Counted from the stretch's first letter, positions 17,938-30,189 are shown. The stretch: DNA of 64,000 nucleotides from Candidatus Sphingomonas phytovorans (GCA_029202385.1 CP119314.1:4156501-4220500); one strand, 5' to 3'. Notes: generated by a model not told the origin, from the letters alone. Numbers and translations: made by a program.

Positions 17938-17958
17938 TGAAACATGAACCAGGTTTCA
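17938..17958. promoter_or_regulatory. Candidate TetR operator (21-bp near-perfect palindrome)
   Basis: The half-sites TGAAACATG and CAGGTTTCA are inverted with one mismatch around a 3-nt centre. The site lies in the 124-nt gap between the divergent TonB-receptor and tetR genes. It abuts a TATACT -10-like box (17933-17938) pointing towards tetR, so binding would block that promoter. Confidence 0.6.
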
Positions 17959-17983
17959 ACTTGGGAATGGGAGGATGCCGAAA

Positions 17984-18643
17984 ATGGCGGGTGAGCGTGG
18001 CCAACCGGCAACGGTTGAAGGGCTTTCGAGGGGGGATGCGGCGCTGGCCGCGAGCGAGGGCAAGGCGCCGCGCACCGAGCGGGGGCGCAAGACCTTGCGC
18101 TCGATTCTCGACGCCGCGGCGGTCGAGTTCGGCGAGCGGGGTTTCCACGAAGCCTCGGTCAGCGGCATCACGCGCCGCGCCGGCGTCGCGCTGGGCAGCT
18201 TCTATACCTATTTCGATTCGAAGGACGCCGTGTTCCGCGCGCTGGTGCGCGACATGTCGGATCAGGTCCGCGACCATGTCGCACCCGCGATCCGCGCCGC
18301 GCCTGACCAGATCGCGGCGGAGCGCGCCGGACTGCGCGAATTCATCGCTTTTGTGCGGGGCCACAAGGAAATTTACCGAATCATCGACGAATCCGAATTC
18401 GTCGATCCGGAAAGTTTTCGCCTTCACTATGCCGTCACCGCCGATCGAATCGCCGCGCGGCTCAAGGCAGGGGCGGCGCGCGGGGAGATCCGCGCGGATG
18501 TGTCGGAGGTCCATGCCTGGGCGATCATGGGCATGAATGTCTTTCTCGGTCTGCGCTACGGTGTGTGGGAAGACGATGCCTCGCCTGATGAAGTCGCCGA
18601 TATGATCGCGGAGATGCTCGCCCGGGGAATCGGCGCGCGCTGA
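17984..18643 (+). CDS. TetR/AcrR-family transcriptional regulator
   Basis: The 219-residue protein has an N-terminal helix-turn-helix (about 37-82): ILDAAAVEFGERGFHEASVSGITRRAGVALGSFYTYFDSKDAVF, matching TetR DNA-binding domains. The C-terminal ligand-binding half is helical and unassigned. The start at 17984 is chosen because GGGAGG lies 9 nt upstream of it but touches the ATG at 17975. It is divergent from the TonB receptor with a palindrome between them, so repression of the receptor (and perhaps the MFS gene) and of itself is inferred. Confidence 0.9.
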   Translation: MAGERGQPATVEGLSRGDAALAASEGKAPRTERGRKTLRSILDAAAVEFGERGFHEASVSGITRRAGVALGSFYTYFDSKDAVFRALVRDMSDQVRDHVAPAIRAAPDQIAAERAGLREFIAFVRGHKEIYRIIDESEFVDPESFRLHYAVTADRIAARLKAGAARGEIRADVSEVHAWAIMGMNVFLGLRYGVWEDDASPDEVADMIAEMLARGIGAR

Positions 18644-18968
18644 GCGCCGGGTGTATTGCCTGTTGGCTCGCCTTTCGATTCAACCCCGTCTCCCGCCGTG
18701 ACATCATGACGCGGTCGAGGCTCCTCCCGGAGCCCCGATCCGCTCCTTCTCATCGTGACGAATATTGGCGGGTTTTCGTCCGCTCACGCGGCATGAACCG
18801 GCGATATTGCGCTTTTCGGCGGGTATTTTTCCGCTGTTATCCGTAACAGGGAAAATGGTGGCCAAGCCTCTGGAAAACCGGCACGAATCCGCTCCGAAAA
18901 TCCAACATAACAGCGGAAGAAAAAATGCGGGGTAGTCCCGCATCATGTCGGACCGGCATTGGCGGCCG
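18644..18968. other. 325-nt gap between convergent genes, with inverted repeats
   Basis: No protein gene is evident. The gap holds a 16-bp palindrome (CTGTTA-TCCG-TAACAG, 18834-18849) and a perfect 12-bp inverted repeat with arms at 18829-18840 and 18907-18918. It also holds the merR terminator (18917-18943). A small RNA is possible but I see no convincing promoter. Confidence 0.4.
18917..18943 (-). terminator. Rho-independent terminator of the rpmF-plsX-fabH-ihfA-merR operon
   Basis: Read on the minus strand, a 7-bp stem (ATGCGGG with CCCGCAT, 5-nt loop) is followed directly by a run of six T. It starts 26 nt after the merR-like stop. This is the only clear intrinsic terminator for the operon. 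Confidence 0.85.
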
Positions 18969-19370
18969 TCAGGCCCTGCTCGAATCGTCCGCCAGTGCCT
19001 CGGCTAGCGAATCGCGCACCTTGCGGATCGCGCCGATATCCGCCCCGCCGGGTGATCCCGTACCGAAAGTCGCTGCGGGCGCCGGTGCCGGTGCCTGGCT
19101 CGCCGACGATACGCGCTTGCGTTCGTCGGACAGCAGCTTTTGCACGCCGCGGATCGTATAGCCCTCGTGATTGAGCAGGCTGTTGATCCGAATCACCAGC
19201 GCGACGTCCTCCGGCCGGTAATAGCGGCGCTTGCCGGCGCGCTGCAGCGGCCTGAGCTGGGGAAAGCGGGTCTCCCAATAGCGCAATATATGCTGGGGCA
19301 GCGCGGTCTCGCGGGAAAGCTCGCCGATCGTCCGGAACGCGCCAGCCGCCTTGTCGGGCACGCCGGCCAT
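18969..19370 (-). CDS. MerR-family transcriptional regulator
   Basis: The 133-residue protein starts with a winged helix-turn-helix of MerR type (about 12-80): FRTIGELSRETALPQHILRYWETRFPQLRPLQRAGKRRYYRPEDVALVIRI. The C-terminal tail is short, Ala/Pro-rich and lacks effector-binding cysteines. This MerR gene after ihfA is a common alphaproteobacterial arrangement. It lies 7 nt after ihfA in the fatty-acid/ribosomal operon. Its targets are not evident. Confidence 0.9.
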   Translation of the reverse strand: MAGVPDKAAGAFRTIGELSRETALPQHILRYWETRFPQLRPLQRAGKRRYYRPEDVALVIRINSLLNHEGYTIRGVQKLLSDERKRVSSASQAPAPAPAATFGTGSPGGADIGAIRKVRDSLAEALADDSSRA

Positions 19371-19377
19371 GATCGGG

Positions 19378-19677
19378 TCAGCCCGCGCCCACGATGCGAT
19401 CGCGCATCATCTGGCTGGCGCGGAAGGTGAGCACGCGGCGGGGTGCGATCGGCACCTCGATGCCCGTCTTCGGATTGCGGCCGACACGCTCGCCCTTGTC
19501 GCGAAGCACGAAGGTTCCGAAGCCGGATATCTTGACGTTCTCGCCCTTGGACAACGCCTCGCACATATGGCTGAGGATCTGCTCAACCAGTTTCGAGGAA
19601 TCGGCACGGGACAGCCCCACCTGATGGTGCAGCGCCTCCGCCAGATCAGCTCGTGTCAACGTCCCCGCAGGTGCCAT
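19378..19677 (-). CDS. ihfA: Integration host factor alpha subunit
   Basis: The 99-residue protein has the HU/IHF fold: [30 protein letters not shown], then [28 protein letters not shown] and [12 protein letters not shown]. The RVGRNPKTG arm is IHF-specific and bends DNA. It pairs with an IHF beta encoded elsewhere. In alphaproteobacteria ihfA often lies downstream of fabH, as here, although a 115-nt gap separates the two. Confidence 0.95.
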   Translation of the reverse strand: MAPAGTLTRADLAEALHHQVGLSRADSSKLVEQILSHMCEALSKGENVKISGFGTFVLRDKGERVGRNPKTGIEVPIAPRRVLTFRASQMMRDRIVGAG

Positions 19678-19792
19678 CCGCTACCCTCCCCAGAGTGGCA
19701 AGAAGTTAACCTAACACAATGATGCTGCGGACTGAAAGGGCTTTGTTCCACTATGAAAACGGCGCGCACGCCCGGCATTCGGTGGAAACGCC

Positions 19793-20767
19793 CTAGAGTC
19801 GAACGACTGCGGCGCCCCAGGTGAAGCCGCCGCCCATCGCTTCGAGCACGAGGAGGTGGCCCGGCCTGATGCGGCCGTCGCGCACCGCGGTGTCGAGCGC
19901 GAGCGGCACCGACGCAGCCGAGGTGTTGGCGTGCTGGTCGACGGTCACCACGACCTGCCCCGGATCGAGCCCGAGCTTGCGCGCGGTCGCATCGAGGATT
20001 CGGGCATTGGCCTGGTGCGGCACGACCCAGTCGACGTCGGAGGATTCGAGGCCGGCGGCGGCGAGCGATTCGGTCATCACGGCGGCCAGGTTGACGACGG
20101 CGTGGCGGAAAACCTCGCGCCCTTTCATCCGCACCTTGCCGACGGTGCCGGTGGTCGAGGGCCCGCCATCGACATAGAGCAGCTCGTTGTGGCGGCCGTC
20201 GGCATGGAGCCTGGTCGCCAGGATACCGCGCTCGCCGGCGCCAGCCCCGTCGCTTTCATTGGCTTCGAGCACGATCGCGCCCGCGCCGTCGCCGAACAGC
20301 ACGCAGGTCGTGCGGTCCTCCCAGTCCAGGATACGGCTGAAGGTCTCGGCGCCGATCACCAGCGCGCGGCGATGGGCGCCGGCGCGAATCATGCTGTCGG
20401 CGACCTGCACCGCATAAAGGAAACCGGAGCAGACCGCTGCGACGTCGAACGCCACGCAATCGTTGATGCCCAGCATCGCCTGCACCTTGGTGGCGGTCGC
20501 CGGGAAAGTCTGGTCGGGGGTCGCCGTGGCGAGGACGATCAGGTCGATCTCCTGCGCCGAGCGCCCCGCGGCCGCCAGTGCTGCCTTGCACGCATCGGCG
20601 GCGAGGGTACCCGTTGTCTCGTCGGGGCCGGCGATATGGCGGAAGCGGATGCCGGTGCGCTCGACGATCCACTCGTCGGAGGTGTCGACGGTCTCGGCCA
20701 GCTCGGCATTCGACACGCGCCGTGCCGGCAGGGCCGATCCGGTGCCGGTGATGATCGATCGAATCAC
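19793..20767 (-). CDS. fabH: Beta-ketoacyl-ACP synthase III
   Basis: The 324-residue condensing enzyme has the catalytic triad: Cys113 in [10 protein letters not shown], His in VPHQANARI and Asn in [15 protein letters not shown]. It joins acetyl-CoA (or another short acyl-CoA) to malonyl-ACP to start fatty acid synthesis. Its ATG overlaps the plsX stop by 4 nt, showing coupled translation in the rpmF-plsX-fabH operon. Confidence 0.97.
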   Translation of the reverse strand: MIRSIITGTGSALPARRVSNAELAETVDTSDEWIVERTGIRFRHIAGPDETTGTLAADACKAALAAAGRSAQEIDLIVLATATPDQTFPATATKVQAMLGINDCVAFDVAAVCSGFLYAVQVADSMIRAGAHRRALVIGAETFSRILDWEDRTTCVLFGDGAGAIVLEANESDGAGAGERGILATRLHADGRHNELLYVDGGPSTTGTVGKVRMKGREVFRHAVVNLAAVMTESLAAAGLESSDVDWVVPHQANARILDATARKLGLDPGQVVVTVDQHANTSAASVPLALDTAVRDGRIRPGHLLVLEAMGGGFTWGAAVVRL

Positions 20768-21795
20768 GCTGCCTTGGCCTCGAAATTACCCAGGTCTTCG
20801 CTGATCCGCCGGGTCAGGTCGTCACGGACCATCTTGGCGGCGGCGGCGATCGCGGTCGCCACGCCCAGCTCGTTCGCGCCGCCATGGCTCTTCACGACGA
20901 TGCCGTTGAGGCCGAGGAATACCGCGCCATTATGGTTGTTGGGGTCGAGATGGTGCCGCAGCAGCTCGGTCGCCGGCTTCGAGATCAGGAAGCCGATCTT
21001 CGACCGGGTCGAGCTGCGGAACGCCCGCTTGAGCAGGTCGGCGACGAATCGGGCAGTGCCCTCGGCCGTCTTCAGCGCGATGTTGCCGGAAAAGCCGTCG
21101 CAGACGATCACGTCGACATCGCCGCGCGACAGCCGGTCGCCCTCGATGAAGCCGGTGAAGCTCATGGGCAGGTGAGTCGCATCGCGGAGCGCCTGGGCTG
21201 CATCGCGGATTTCCTCGGTGCCCTTCTGGTCCTCGCTGCCGATGTTGAGCAGCGCGACGCGGGGCGATTCGAGATCGAGATTGGTGCGGGCATAGGCGGC
21301 CCCCATCACCGCGAACTGGACGAGGTTGCGCGCATCGCATTCGGTATTGGCGCCGAGGTCGAGCACGACCACGTCGTTCTCGCCAAGCGTCGGCAGCATC
21401 GCGGCGAGCGCGGGCCGGTCGATCCCCGGCAGCATGCGCAGCGACAGCTTCGCCATCGCCATCAGCGCGCCGGTATTGCCCGACGAGACGGCGGCGCCGG
21501 CGCGGCCCTGCTTCACCATGTCGATGGCGACGCCCATCGACGTCGTCTTGGCGCGGCGAATCGCCTGGCTCGGCTTGTCGCTCGATCCGACGACCTCGGG
21601 GGCGTGGACGATCTCGCTATGCGCGGTCAGGTTGGGATGAGTCTTCAGGCCTTCGCGGATCCGCTCTTCGTCCCCGACCAGGATGAAGCGCATATCCTCG
21701 AAGCGCCGTCGCGCGCGCGCGACGCCGGCCAGCATCACAGCAAGGCCTTCGTCGCCGCCCATTGCGTCGACGGCGATCCGGGAGCTGTTCGACAC
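20764..21795 (-). CDS. plsX: Phosphate acyltransferase PlsX
   Basis: The 343-residue protein starts [21 protein letters not shown] and contains [33 protein letters not shown] and [16 protein letters not shown], all PlsX signatures. It makes acyl-phosphate from acyl-ACP for phospholipid synthesis with PlsY. It lies 29 nt after rpmF and overlaps fabH. Length is normal. Confidence 0.97.
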   Translation of the reverse strand: MSNSSRIAVDAMGGDEGLAVMLAGVARARRRFEDMRFILVGDEERIREGLKTHPNLTAHSEIVHAPEVVGSSDKPSQAIRRAKTTSMGVAIDMVKQGRAGAAVSSGNTGALMAMAKLSLRMLPGIDRPALAAMLPTLGENDVVVLDLGANTECDARNLVQFAVMGAAYARTNLDLESPRVALLNIGSEDQKGTEEIRDAAQALRDATHLPMSFTGFIEGDRLSRGDVDVIVCDGFSGNIALKTAEGTARFVADLLKRAFRSSTRSKIGFLISKPATELLRHHLDPNNHNGAVFLGLNGIVVKSHGGANELGVATAIAAAAKMVRDDLTRRISEDLGNFEAKAA

Positions 21796-21824
21796 GCGGC
21801 TGGCCCCCTGTTGGACTGTCTGGC

Positions 21825-22004
21825 TCAGCCTTCGACCGAAACGATCTCACGGCCATTGTAATGGCCGCACGATCCGCACAGGTTATGCGGGCGCTTCAGC
21901 TCGCCACAGTTCGGGCACTCCTGGAAGGAGTCGATGCTCAGCGAGTCGTGGCTGCGACGCATGCCGCGCTTGGACGGCGAAGTCTTTCTCTTGGGGACGG
22001 CCAT
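21825..22004 (-). CDS. rpmF: 50S ribosomal protein L32
   Basis: The 59-residue ORF from the ATG at 22004 encodes [20 protein letters not shown] and then a four-cysteine zinc ribbon (CPNCGELK ... [10 protein letters not shown]), the canonical L32. It heads the operon with plsX and fabH, as in many bacteria. A TTGACC lies about 25 nt upstream on the minus strand but gives no convincing full promoter. Confidence 0.97.
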   Translation of the reverse strand: MAVPKRKTSPSKRGMRRSHDSLSIDSFQECPNCGELKRPHNLCGSCGHYNGREIVSVEG

Positions 22005-22121
22005 TTCGGCGAAACCTTGTTCTTGTCTGGGTCAATAAGCGCGGTACGCCCGGACGGACGCCAGCGCAACCGACGCTTCCGTCAGCCGCGGTAGGCACCT
22101 GCGGCCGGACGCATCGCGAAG

Positions 22122-22149
22122 CGTGCGCCTATAGCGATTCGGGCGCACG
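22122..22149. other. 8-bp perfect hairpin between rpmF and the MAPEG gene
   Basis: CGTGCGCC (22122-22129) and GGCGCACG (22142-22149) pair perfectly around a 12-nt loop in the 204-nt gap between divergent genes. It could be an operator or RNA structure; there is nothing to choose between them. Confidence 0.35.
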
Positions 22150-22208
22150 TTGCAAGCGCGGCGAAGGACTGGCACGCTGGCGGCACATATTTCCGGGGGA
22201 GAGACACG

Positions 22209-22649
22209 ATGAATCCGATCATGCTGCCGATCACGCTCACGACCGCGGGGGCGACCGCGCTGATCGCCCTGTGGCTGGCGATCCGCACCGGCAGCGTGCG
22301 CCAGAAGGCGAAGGTCAGCATCGGCGACGGCGGCGACGCGGCGCTGATCTGCCGCATGCGCGCGCAGGCGAACTTCACTGAATATGCGCCCTTCATCCTG
22401 ATCCTGATCGCGCTGATCGAATATAGCGCCGGCACCTCGACCTGGCTCTGGGTGGCGAGCGTCGCCTTCCTTGTCGCGCGAATCCTCCATCCGCTGGGTA
22501 TGGACGGCATGAAATACGGCCGCCCGGTCGGGATCCTGATCACCTTCCTGCTGCTCGCCGGCCTCGGCCTCTACGCGATCAGCCTGCCGCTCCTCGCGAA
22601 GCACGAGGCGAAGCCGACGGTGATCGAGACGATCCCCGCCGCGGGGTGA
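22209..22649 (+). CDS. MAPEG-family membrane protein
   Basis: The 146-residue protein has four hydrophobic spans and the MAPEG core: RTGSVRQKAKVSIGDGG, then CRMRAQANFTEYAPFILILIALIEY, then FLVARILHPLGM. Related proteins include microsomal glutathione transferases and the bacterial YecN-like group. The AxxNFxEYxP signature supports the family; glutathione activity is not shown. A GGGGGA Shine-Dalgarno-like stretch precedes the ATG. It converges on the MBL-fold gene. Confidence 0.88.
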   Translation: MNPIMLPITLTTAGATALIALWLAIRTGSVRQKAKVSIGDGGDAALICRMRAQANFTEYAPFILILIALIEYSAGTSTWLWVASVAFLVARILHPLGMDGMKYGRPVGILITFLLLAGLGLYAISLPLLAKHEAKPTVIETIPAAG

Positions 22650-22658
22650 TCCCCTTTC

Positions 22659-23318
22659 TCAGGCCGCCATCGCCCGGTCGCTGACGAACATGTTGTGCTC
22701 CCGCTCATGCGCGAAGTTGCTTGGCGGGCCGTGGCCGGGGATGAAGGCGGTGTCGTTGCCGAGCGGCCAGAGCTTCCCGACGATCGACTGAAGCAAATGC
22801 TGGTGGTTGCCGAGCGGGAAGTCGGTCCGCCCGATCGATCCCTGGAACAGCACGTCGCCGACCAGCGCGAGCTTCGACGGCGCATGGTGGAAGATCACAT
22901 GGCCCGGCGTGTGGCCGGGGGTATGATAGACGTCGAGCGTCAGGTCGCCGATCGTGACGGTATCGCCCTCGACCAGCCAGCGGTCCGGCTCGAACACGAC
23001 GCCGCGGATGCCGTAATTCTTCCCGTCCTCGTCGAGTCGCGCGATCCAGAAGCGGTCGGCCTCGTGCGGCCCCTCGATCGGCACGCCGAACTCCTCGGCA
23101 AGCGGCTTGGCCTCGCCGCAATGGTCGATATGGCCGTGCGTCAGGATGATCTTCTCGACCGTCACGCCGTGCTGCGCGGCAGCGGCGCGCAGCTTGGGCA
23201 GGTCGCCGCCCGGATCGACGAACGCGCCGCGCATCGTCGCGGTGCACCAGATCAGCGAGCAGTTCTGCTGGAGCGGCGTGACCGGGACGATCGCCGCGCG
23301 AAGGGGAGGGAGTGCCAT
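22659..23318 (-). CDS. MBL-fold metallo-hydrolase (YcbL/glyoxalase II-like)
   Basis: The 219-residue protein has the metallo-beta-lactamase fold with THGHIDHCG (HxHxDH motif, about 60-67), HTPGHTPGHV, LVGDVLF and a final GHGPPS. It lacks the C-terminal HAGH domain of full glyoxalase II, so it fits the short YcbL-type thioester hydrolases, some of which cleave S-D-lactoylglutathione. The start at 23318 (MALPPLRAAIVPVTPLQQNC) is set by family similarity and a GGGGAGGG upstream. It is divergent from pabB. Confidence 0.88.
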   Translation of the reverse strand: MALPPLRAAIVPVTPLQQNCSLIWCTATMRGAFVDPGGDLPKLRAAAAQHGVTVEKIILTHGHIDHCGEAKPLAEEFGVPIEGPHEADRFWIARLDEDGKNYGIRGVVFEPDRWLVEGDTVTIGDLTLDVYHTPGHTPGHVIFHHAPSKLALVGDVLFQGSIGRTDFPLGNHQHLLQSIVGKLWPLGNDTAFIPGHGPPSNFAHEREHNMFVSDRAMAA

Positions 23319-23401
23319 GCCGCGGAGGTAAGCCTCGCCGCGTCTCCGGGCAAGCGCGGGGTTGCCGTGCGCCCATTCGGGTTGCATTTGGCGGGCTGTC
23401 G

Positions 23402-26427
<3,026 letters not shown>

Positions 26428-26529
26428 GGACAGCAAGCTCCCGTTCATCCGGACAAGGCAAAAGCGGGCACCGTAACGAATCGGTCCTGTGCCGGTTCGG
26501 CGTAGAATAGATGTGAAGGTTGAGTGGCG

Positions 26530-26673
26530 ATGCGCGCTATTCTGAAGGAAGCGTTTTTCTGGCGATTCGCGGGCGGTTTCGTCATCGGCGCCATCGGCCT
26601 GTTGATCCTCCAGCCCGCCAACGCGGCAGGGCTCGTCGACAATCTGGCGAGCGTCCTGCACGCTCTTCCCTGA
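26530..26673 (+). CDS. Small single-span protein, 47 aa
   Basis: An ATG at 26530 opens MRAILKEAFFWRFAGGFVIG, then AIGLLILQPANAAG and a short polar tail ending VLHALP. One hydrophobic helix (about 13-30) is preceded by positive residues. The frame is open for its whole length with good codon use, and msrA follows 64 nt later. A GAGTGG upstream is a weak ribosome-binding site. No known domain. Confidence 0.55.
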   Translation: MRAILKEAFFWRFAGGFVIGAIGLLILQPANAAGLVDNLASVLHALP

Positions 26674-26737
26674 CCGGGCACTTCCGGCTCGACCGGGAGT
26701 TCCTATATTCATGTGGATGCCCATCGAAAGGCGATCC

Positions 26738-27403
26738 ATGTTGAGGACTATGCTAGCCGCTGCCGCTGTCGCCGGGGTGGCCTTCGCTGCCTTGTCCGGC
26801 GGAGCCGCCAACGCCGAACGCGCGGTGCCGATTCCGGCCGCGCTTCAGGACGTACCCAAGGCGCCGGGGCCCCAGACCGCGATCCTTGCCGGCGGCTGCT
26901 TCTGGGGCATGGAGGCGGTGTTCGAGCGGGTGAAGGGGGTGCGCGCCGTGACTGCTGGCTATGCCGGCGGCACCGCGGGGAACGCGACCTATGATCAGGT
27001 CAGCACCGAAACCACGCGCCATGCCGAGGCGGTGAAGATCGTCTTCGATCCGGCGCAGGTCAGCTACGCGACGCTGCTGCGCGTCTATTTCTCGATCGCG
27101 CACGATCCGACCGAGCTCAACCGTCAGGGGCCGGATACCGGTCCCAGCTATCGCTCGGCGATCTTCCCGCAGAACCCGGCGCAACGCGACGTTGCGGCTG
27201 CCTATATCGCCCAGCTCGGCAAGGCCCGGTCCTTCCCCCAGCCCATCGTGACGAGGCTGGAAAGCGGCCGCTTCTTCGCGGCCGAGGCCTATCATCAGAA
27301 TTTCTACGACCGGAATCCGCGCCACCCCTATATCGTCCAGTGGGACAAGCCGAAGGTGGCTGCGTTCAAGGCGGCTTTCCCGGCGCTGGCCAAGCCGGGC
27401 TGA
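26738..27403 (+). CDS. msrA: Peptide-methionine (S)-S-oxide reductase, exported form
   Basis: The 221-residue precursor has a signal peptide (MLRTMLAAAAVAGVAFAAL, cleavage near GAANA) followed by a MsrA domain with the catalytic GGCFWGMEAVFE motif, GYAGGTAGNATYDQVSTETTRHAEAV and SYRSAIF. It repairs oxidised methionine, here probably in the periplasm. The ATG at 26738 has AAAGG 7-8 nt upstream, better than the one at 26711. It converges on pdeM with a 4-nt gap. Confidence 0.93.
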   Translation: MLRTMLAAAAVAGVAFAALSGGAANAERAVPIPAALQDVPKAPGPQTAILAGGCFWGMEAVFERVKGVRAVTAGYAGGTAGNATYDQVSTETTRHAEAVKIVFDPAQVSYATLLRVYFSIAHDPTELNRQGPDTGPSYRSAIFPQNPAQRDVAAAYIAQLGKARSFPQPIVTRLESGRFFAAEAYHQNFYDRNPRHPYIVQWDKPKVAAFKAAFPALAKPG

Positions 27404-27407
27404 GCCT

Positions 27408-28067
27408 TCAGGCTGCCAGCGGAAAGCGCAGCAGCCGGTCCTCGACCGGTATCAGCGCCTCGGCCCCGGCGCCCACCGCGCGGACGATTTCAGGGTGGTC
27501 AGCATCGAGACCGCCAGTCAGCGCCCCGAACGCCGGCAGGATGAGCTTCGTCCCGCTCGCGACGAAGCAGCGGCGCGAAACCTGGCGTCCCCGCACCCGC
27601 ACCCGCAGCTTTGGGTGGAAATGCCCCGACAGTTCGGGACGGGGCTCGCGCGGATCGGCCTCGTGGCGCAACATCAACCCATCGACCAGCGCTTCGTCCA
27701 TCACCTCGCCGCCACATCGGTCGATCGTCCGGTCGTGATTGCCGGTGATCCAGACCCAGCGCCGCGCGACGGTCAGGGCGCGCAGCATTTCCTGCGCCTC
27801 GCCGGGCAAGCGTTCGCACCCCGCCGAATCGTGGAAGCTGTCGCCCAGGCACCAGATTTCGGCCGCCCCGGTGTGGTCGGCGAGCTCGGCAAGCTCGGCC
27901 AGCGTCGCGATCGTATCATAAGGGGGCAGCATCTGGCCGCGAATCGCGAACCAGCTCGCCTTCTCGAAATGCAGGTCGGCAACCAGCAAAGCACGCCGCG
28001 CGGGCCAGAAAAGCGCGCCCTGCGACAGTACGAGCAGATCGTGGCCAGCGAACGAAAAGGGAACCAT
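27408..28067 (-). CDS. pdeM: Ligase-associated DNA damage response endonuclease PdeM (metallophosphoesterase)
   Basis: The 219-residue calcineurin-like phosphoesterase has VADLHFEKASWFA, CLGDSFHD, ITGNHDR and LSGHFHPKLRVRVRGR motifs. This spacing and the LHFEK motif define the PdeM group, found with an ATP-dependent ligase, a Lhr-like helicase and an MBL exonuclease. All three are in this window (33598-36012, 36264-37262, 45699-47294). Biochemical data on the group are limited. The start at 28067 (MVPFSFAGHDLLV) has a poor Shine-Dalgarno; the ORF extends to 28145. It is divergent from kup. Confidence 0.85.
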   Translation of the reverse strand: MVPFSFAGHDLLVLSQGALFWPARRALLVADLHFEKASWFAIRGQMLPPYDTIATLAELAELADHTGAAEIWCLGDSFHDSAGCERLPGEAQEMLRALTVARRWVWITGNHDRTIDRCGGEVMDEALVDGLMLRHEADPREPRPELSGHFHPKLRVRVRGRQVSRRCFVASGTKLILPAFGALTGGLDADHPEIVRAVGAGAEALIPVEDRLLRFPLAA

Positions 28068-28187
28068 GGTCTTGCTATGCAGCGATCCGCCCCCCAGATC
28101 AACGGCTTGCGGCAGCGCAACAAAAGGCCTTGCGCTGCTCAGCAACAGGCGTAAAGCGCGCCGTCCTCCTCGGCAGGCCAGATTTTC

Positions 28188-30122
28188 ATGTCTTCAGTCC
28201 CTGAAACGACGGGGCAGCCGCGTCGCTCCCATCCAGCGATGCTTGCGCTCACCATCGGCGCCATCGGTGTCGTCTTCGGCGATATCGGCACCAGCCCGCT
28301 CTACGCGTTTCGCGAGGCGCTGGCGCAGTCGGCGCAGGACGGGATCGATCCGAGCGAGATTCTCGGTGTCCTGAGCCTTGCCTTGTGGACGCTGATCCTC
28401 GTCGTCAGCGTCAAATATGTCGGGTTCCTGATGCGCGCGGACAATCAGGGCGAAGGCGGCGTGCTGGCGCTGACCGCGCTCGCGCGGCGCGCTCTCGGCA
28501 GGCGATCGATGATCGCGCTCGTCCTCGGTGCCGCCGGCGCCTCGCTCTTCTATGGCGATGCGATCATCACGCCGGCGCTGTCGGTATTGTCGGCGGTCGA
28601 GGGTCTGCGCACGATCCCCGGCGCGGGCACCGCGATCGGCGAGCACACCATCCTGTTCCTCACCATCGCGATCCTGATCGCGCTGTTCCTGATCCAGGCA
28701 CGCGGCACCGCGCATGTCTCGAAGCTGTTCGGGCCCGTCTGCATCCTCTGGTTCCTGACGATCGGCGGCCTCGGCCTCTGGCACATCTGGGACGAGCCTT
28801 CGATATTGCGCGTCTTCTCCCCCTGGTATGGCGGCGTGTTCCTCGCGACTCATGGGACGATCGGGCTGTTCGTGCTCGGTGCCGTGTTCCTGACGGTGAC
28901 CGGTGCCGAGGCATTGACCGCCGACATGGGGCATTTTGGCCCGGCCCCGATCCGGATGGGCTGGTTCTTCCTCGTTTTCCCGGCGCTGACGCTCAACTAT
29001 CTCGGCCAGGGCGCCTTCGCGCTCAACGCGCTGGAAACGGCGGCGGCGACCCATCAGAATTTCGGCAACCAGGACTGGTTCTTCCTGATGGCGCCCGAAA
29101 ATGTCCGTCCCTGGCTGATCGCGCTCGCGATGCTGGCGACGATCATCGCCAGCCAGGCAGTGATCACGGGGGCCTTTTCGCTGACCCAGCAGGCGATCCA
29201 GCTCGGGCTGTTGCCGCGCCTGCGCGTCCGCCAGACATCGGCACAGCATTCGGGGCAGATCTACCTGCCATCGATCAACTGGCTGCTGCTGATCGGCGTG
29301 CTGGTGCTGGTGATCCAGTTCCGCACCTCCTCGTCGATGGCCGCGGCTTATGGCATCGCGGTCACCGGCACGATGGTCGTCACCACCTGCCTCGCCTATA
29401 TCGTCGCCCGTCATCGCTGGAACTGGTCGCGACCGCTGGCGATCACGGTGATCCTGCCCTTCCTCGCACTCGACCTGGTGTTCTTCGGGGCCAATATCCT
29501 GCGCGTGATCGAGGGCGGCTGGGTGTCGCTCCTGGTCGGTGCGATGATCGCGCTGCTGATCTACACCTGGGTGCGCGGCCGGGGCATCGTGCGCGCGTTC
29601 GAGCAGCGCCAGAGCGTGCCGCTCGCCGATCTCGCGGCTGCCCTGAGCCGCCGCCCGCCGGAACGGGTCGAGGGCACGGCGGTCTTCCTGACCGCCAATC
29701 CGGAAAGTGCGCCGGGCGCGCTGCTGCACAACCTCAAGCACAACAAGGTGCTTCACGAGCGCAACCTGATCGTCAGCATCCGCACCGCTGACCGCCCGGT
29801 CGTACCGGCCGAAGAGCGCATGAAGACGACTCGGATCGACGACAATTTCAAGGCGGTCGTCCTCACATATGGCTTCATGGAATCGCCTGACGTGCCGCGC
29901 GACCTGGGGCTTGAGCAAGCCGGCTCGCGCAAATTGCTCAACCCGGCCAAGACCAGCTATTTCATCGGCCGCAATACGCTGAAGCCCGCCGCGAACCAGG
30001 GCATGCCGCTGTGGCAGGACCGGATCTTCATGTTCCTGCAGCGCAACGCCAGCGACCCGACGGATTTCCTGCGCATCCCACCAGGCAAGGTGCTCGAGCT
30101 GGGTGAGCAGGTGACCGTCTAG
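28188..30122 (+). CDS. kup: Low-affinity potassium transporter Kup
   Basis: The 644-residue protein has about 12 membrane spans in residues 15-460 and a cytoplasmic C-terminal domain. Signatures include GAIGVVFGDIGTSPLYAFREAL at the first span, VKYVGFLMRADNQGEGG, YGDAIITPALSVLSAVEG and SSSMAAAYGIAVTGTMV. It carries potassium uptake, probably by proton symport. Length is normal. A hairpin at 30172-30189 follows. Confidence 0.96.
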   Translation: MSSVPETTGQPRRSHPAMLALTIGAIGVVFGDIGTSPLYAFREALAQSAQDGIDPSEILGVLSLALWTLILVVSVKYVGFLMRADNQGEGGVLALTALARRALGRRSMIALVLGAAGASLFYGDAIITPALSVLSAVEGLRTIPGAGTAIGEHTILFLTIAILIALFLIQARGTAHVSKLFGPVCILWFLTIGGLGLWHIWDEPSILRVFSPWYGGVFLATHGTIGLFVLGAVFLTVTGAEALTADMGHFGPAPIRMGWFFLVFPALTLNYLGQGAFALNALETAAATHQNFGNQDWFFLMAPENVRPWLIALAMLATIIASQAVITGAFSLTQQAIQLGLLPRLRVRQTSAQHSGQIYLPSINWLLLIGVLVLVIQFRTSSSMAAAYGIAVTGTMVVTTCLAYIVARHRWNWSRPLAITVILPFLALDLVFFGANILRVIEGGWVSLLVGAMIALLIYTWVRGRGIVRAFEQRQSVPLADLAAALSRRPPERVEGTAVFLTANPESAPGALLHNLKHNKVLHERNLIVSIRTADRPVVPAEERMKTTRIDDNFKAVVLTYGFMESPDVPRDLGLEQAGSRKLLNPAKTSYFIGRNTLKPAANQGMPLWQDRIFMFLQRNASDPTDFLRIPPGKVLELGEQVTV

Positions 30123-30171
30123 GCACGGAACGCGCCTGAACGATCACCCGCGCAGGCGGAAATCCAGGGCC

Positions 30172-30189
30172 TCGGGCGCTGTCGCCCGA
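30172..30189. terminator. Hairpin between convergent kup and M20 peptidase genes
   Basis: TCGGGCG and CGCCCGA form a perfect 7-bp stem around a CTGT loop, 49 nt after kup and 23 nt after the peptidase stop. There is no T-tract on either side, so intrinsic termination is uncertain. Confidence 0.45.
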
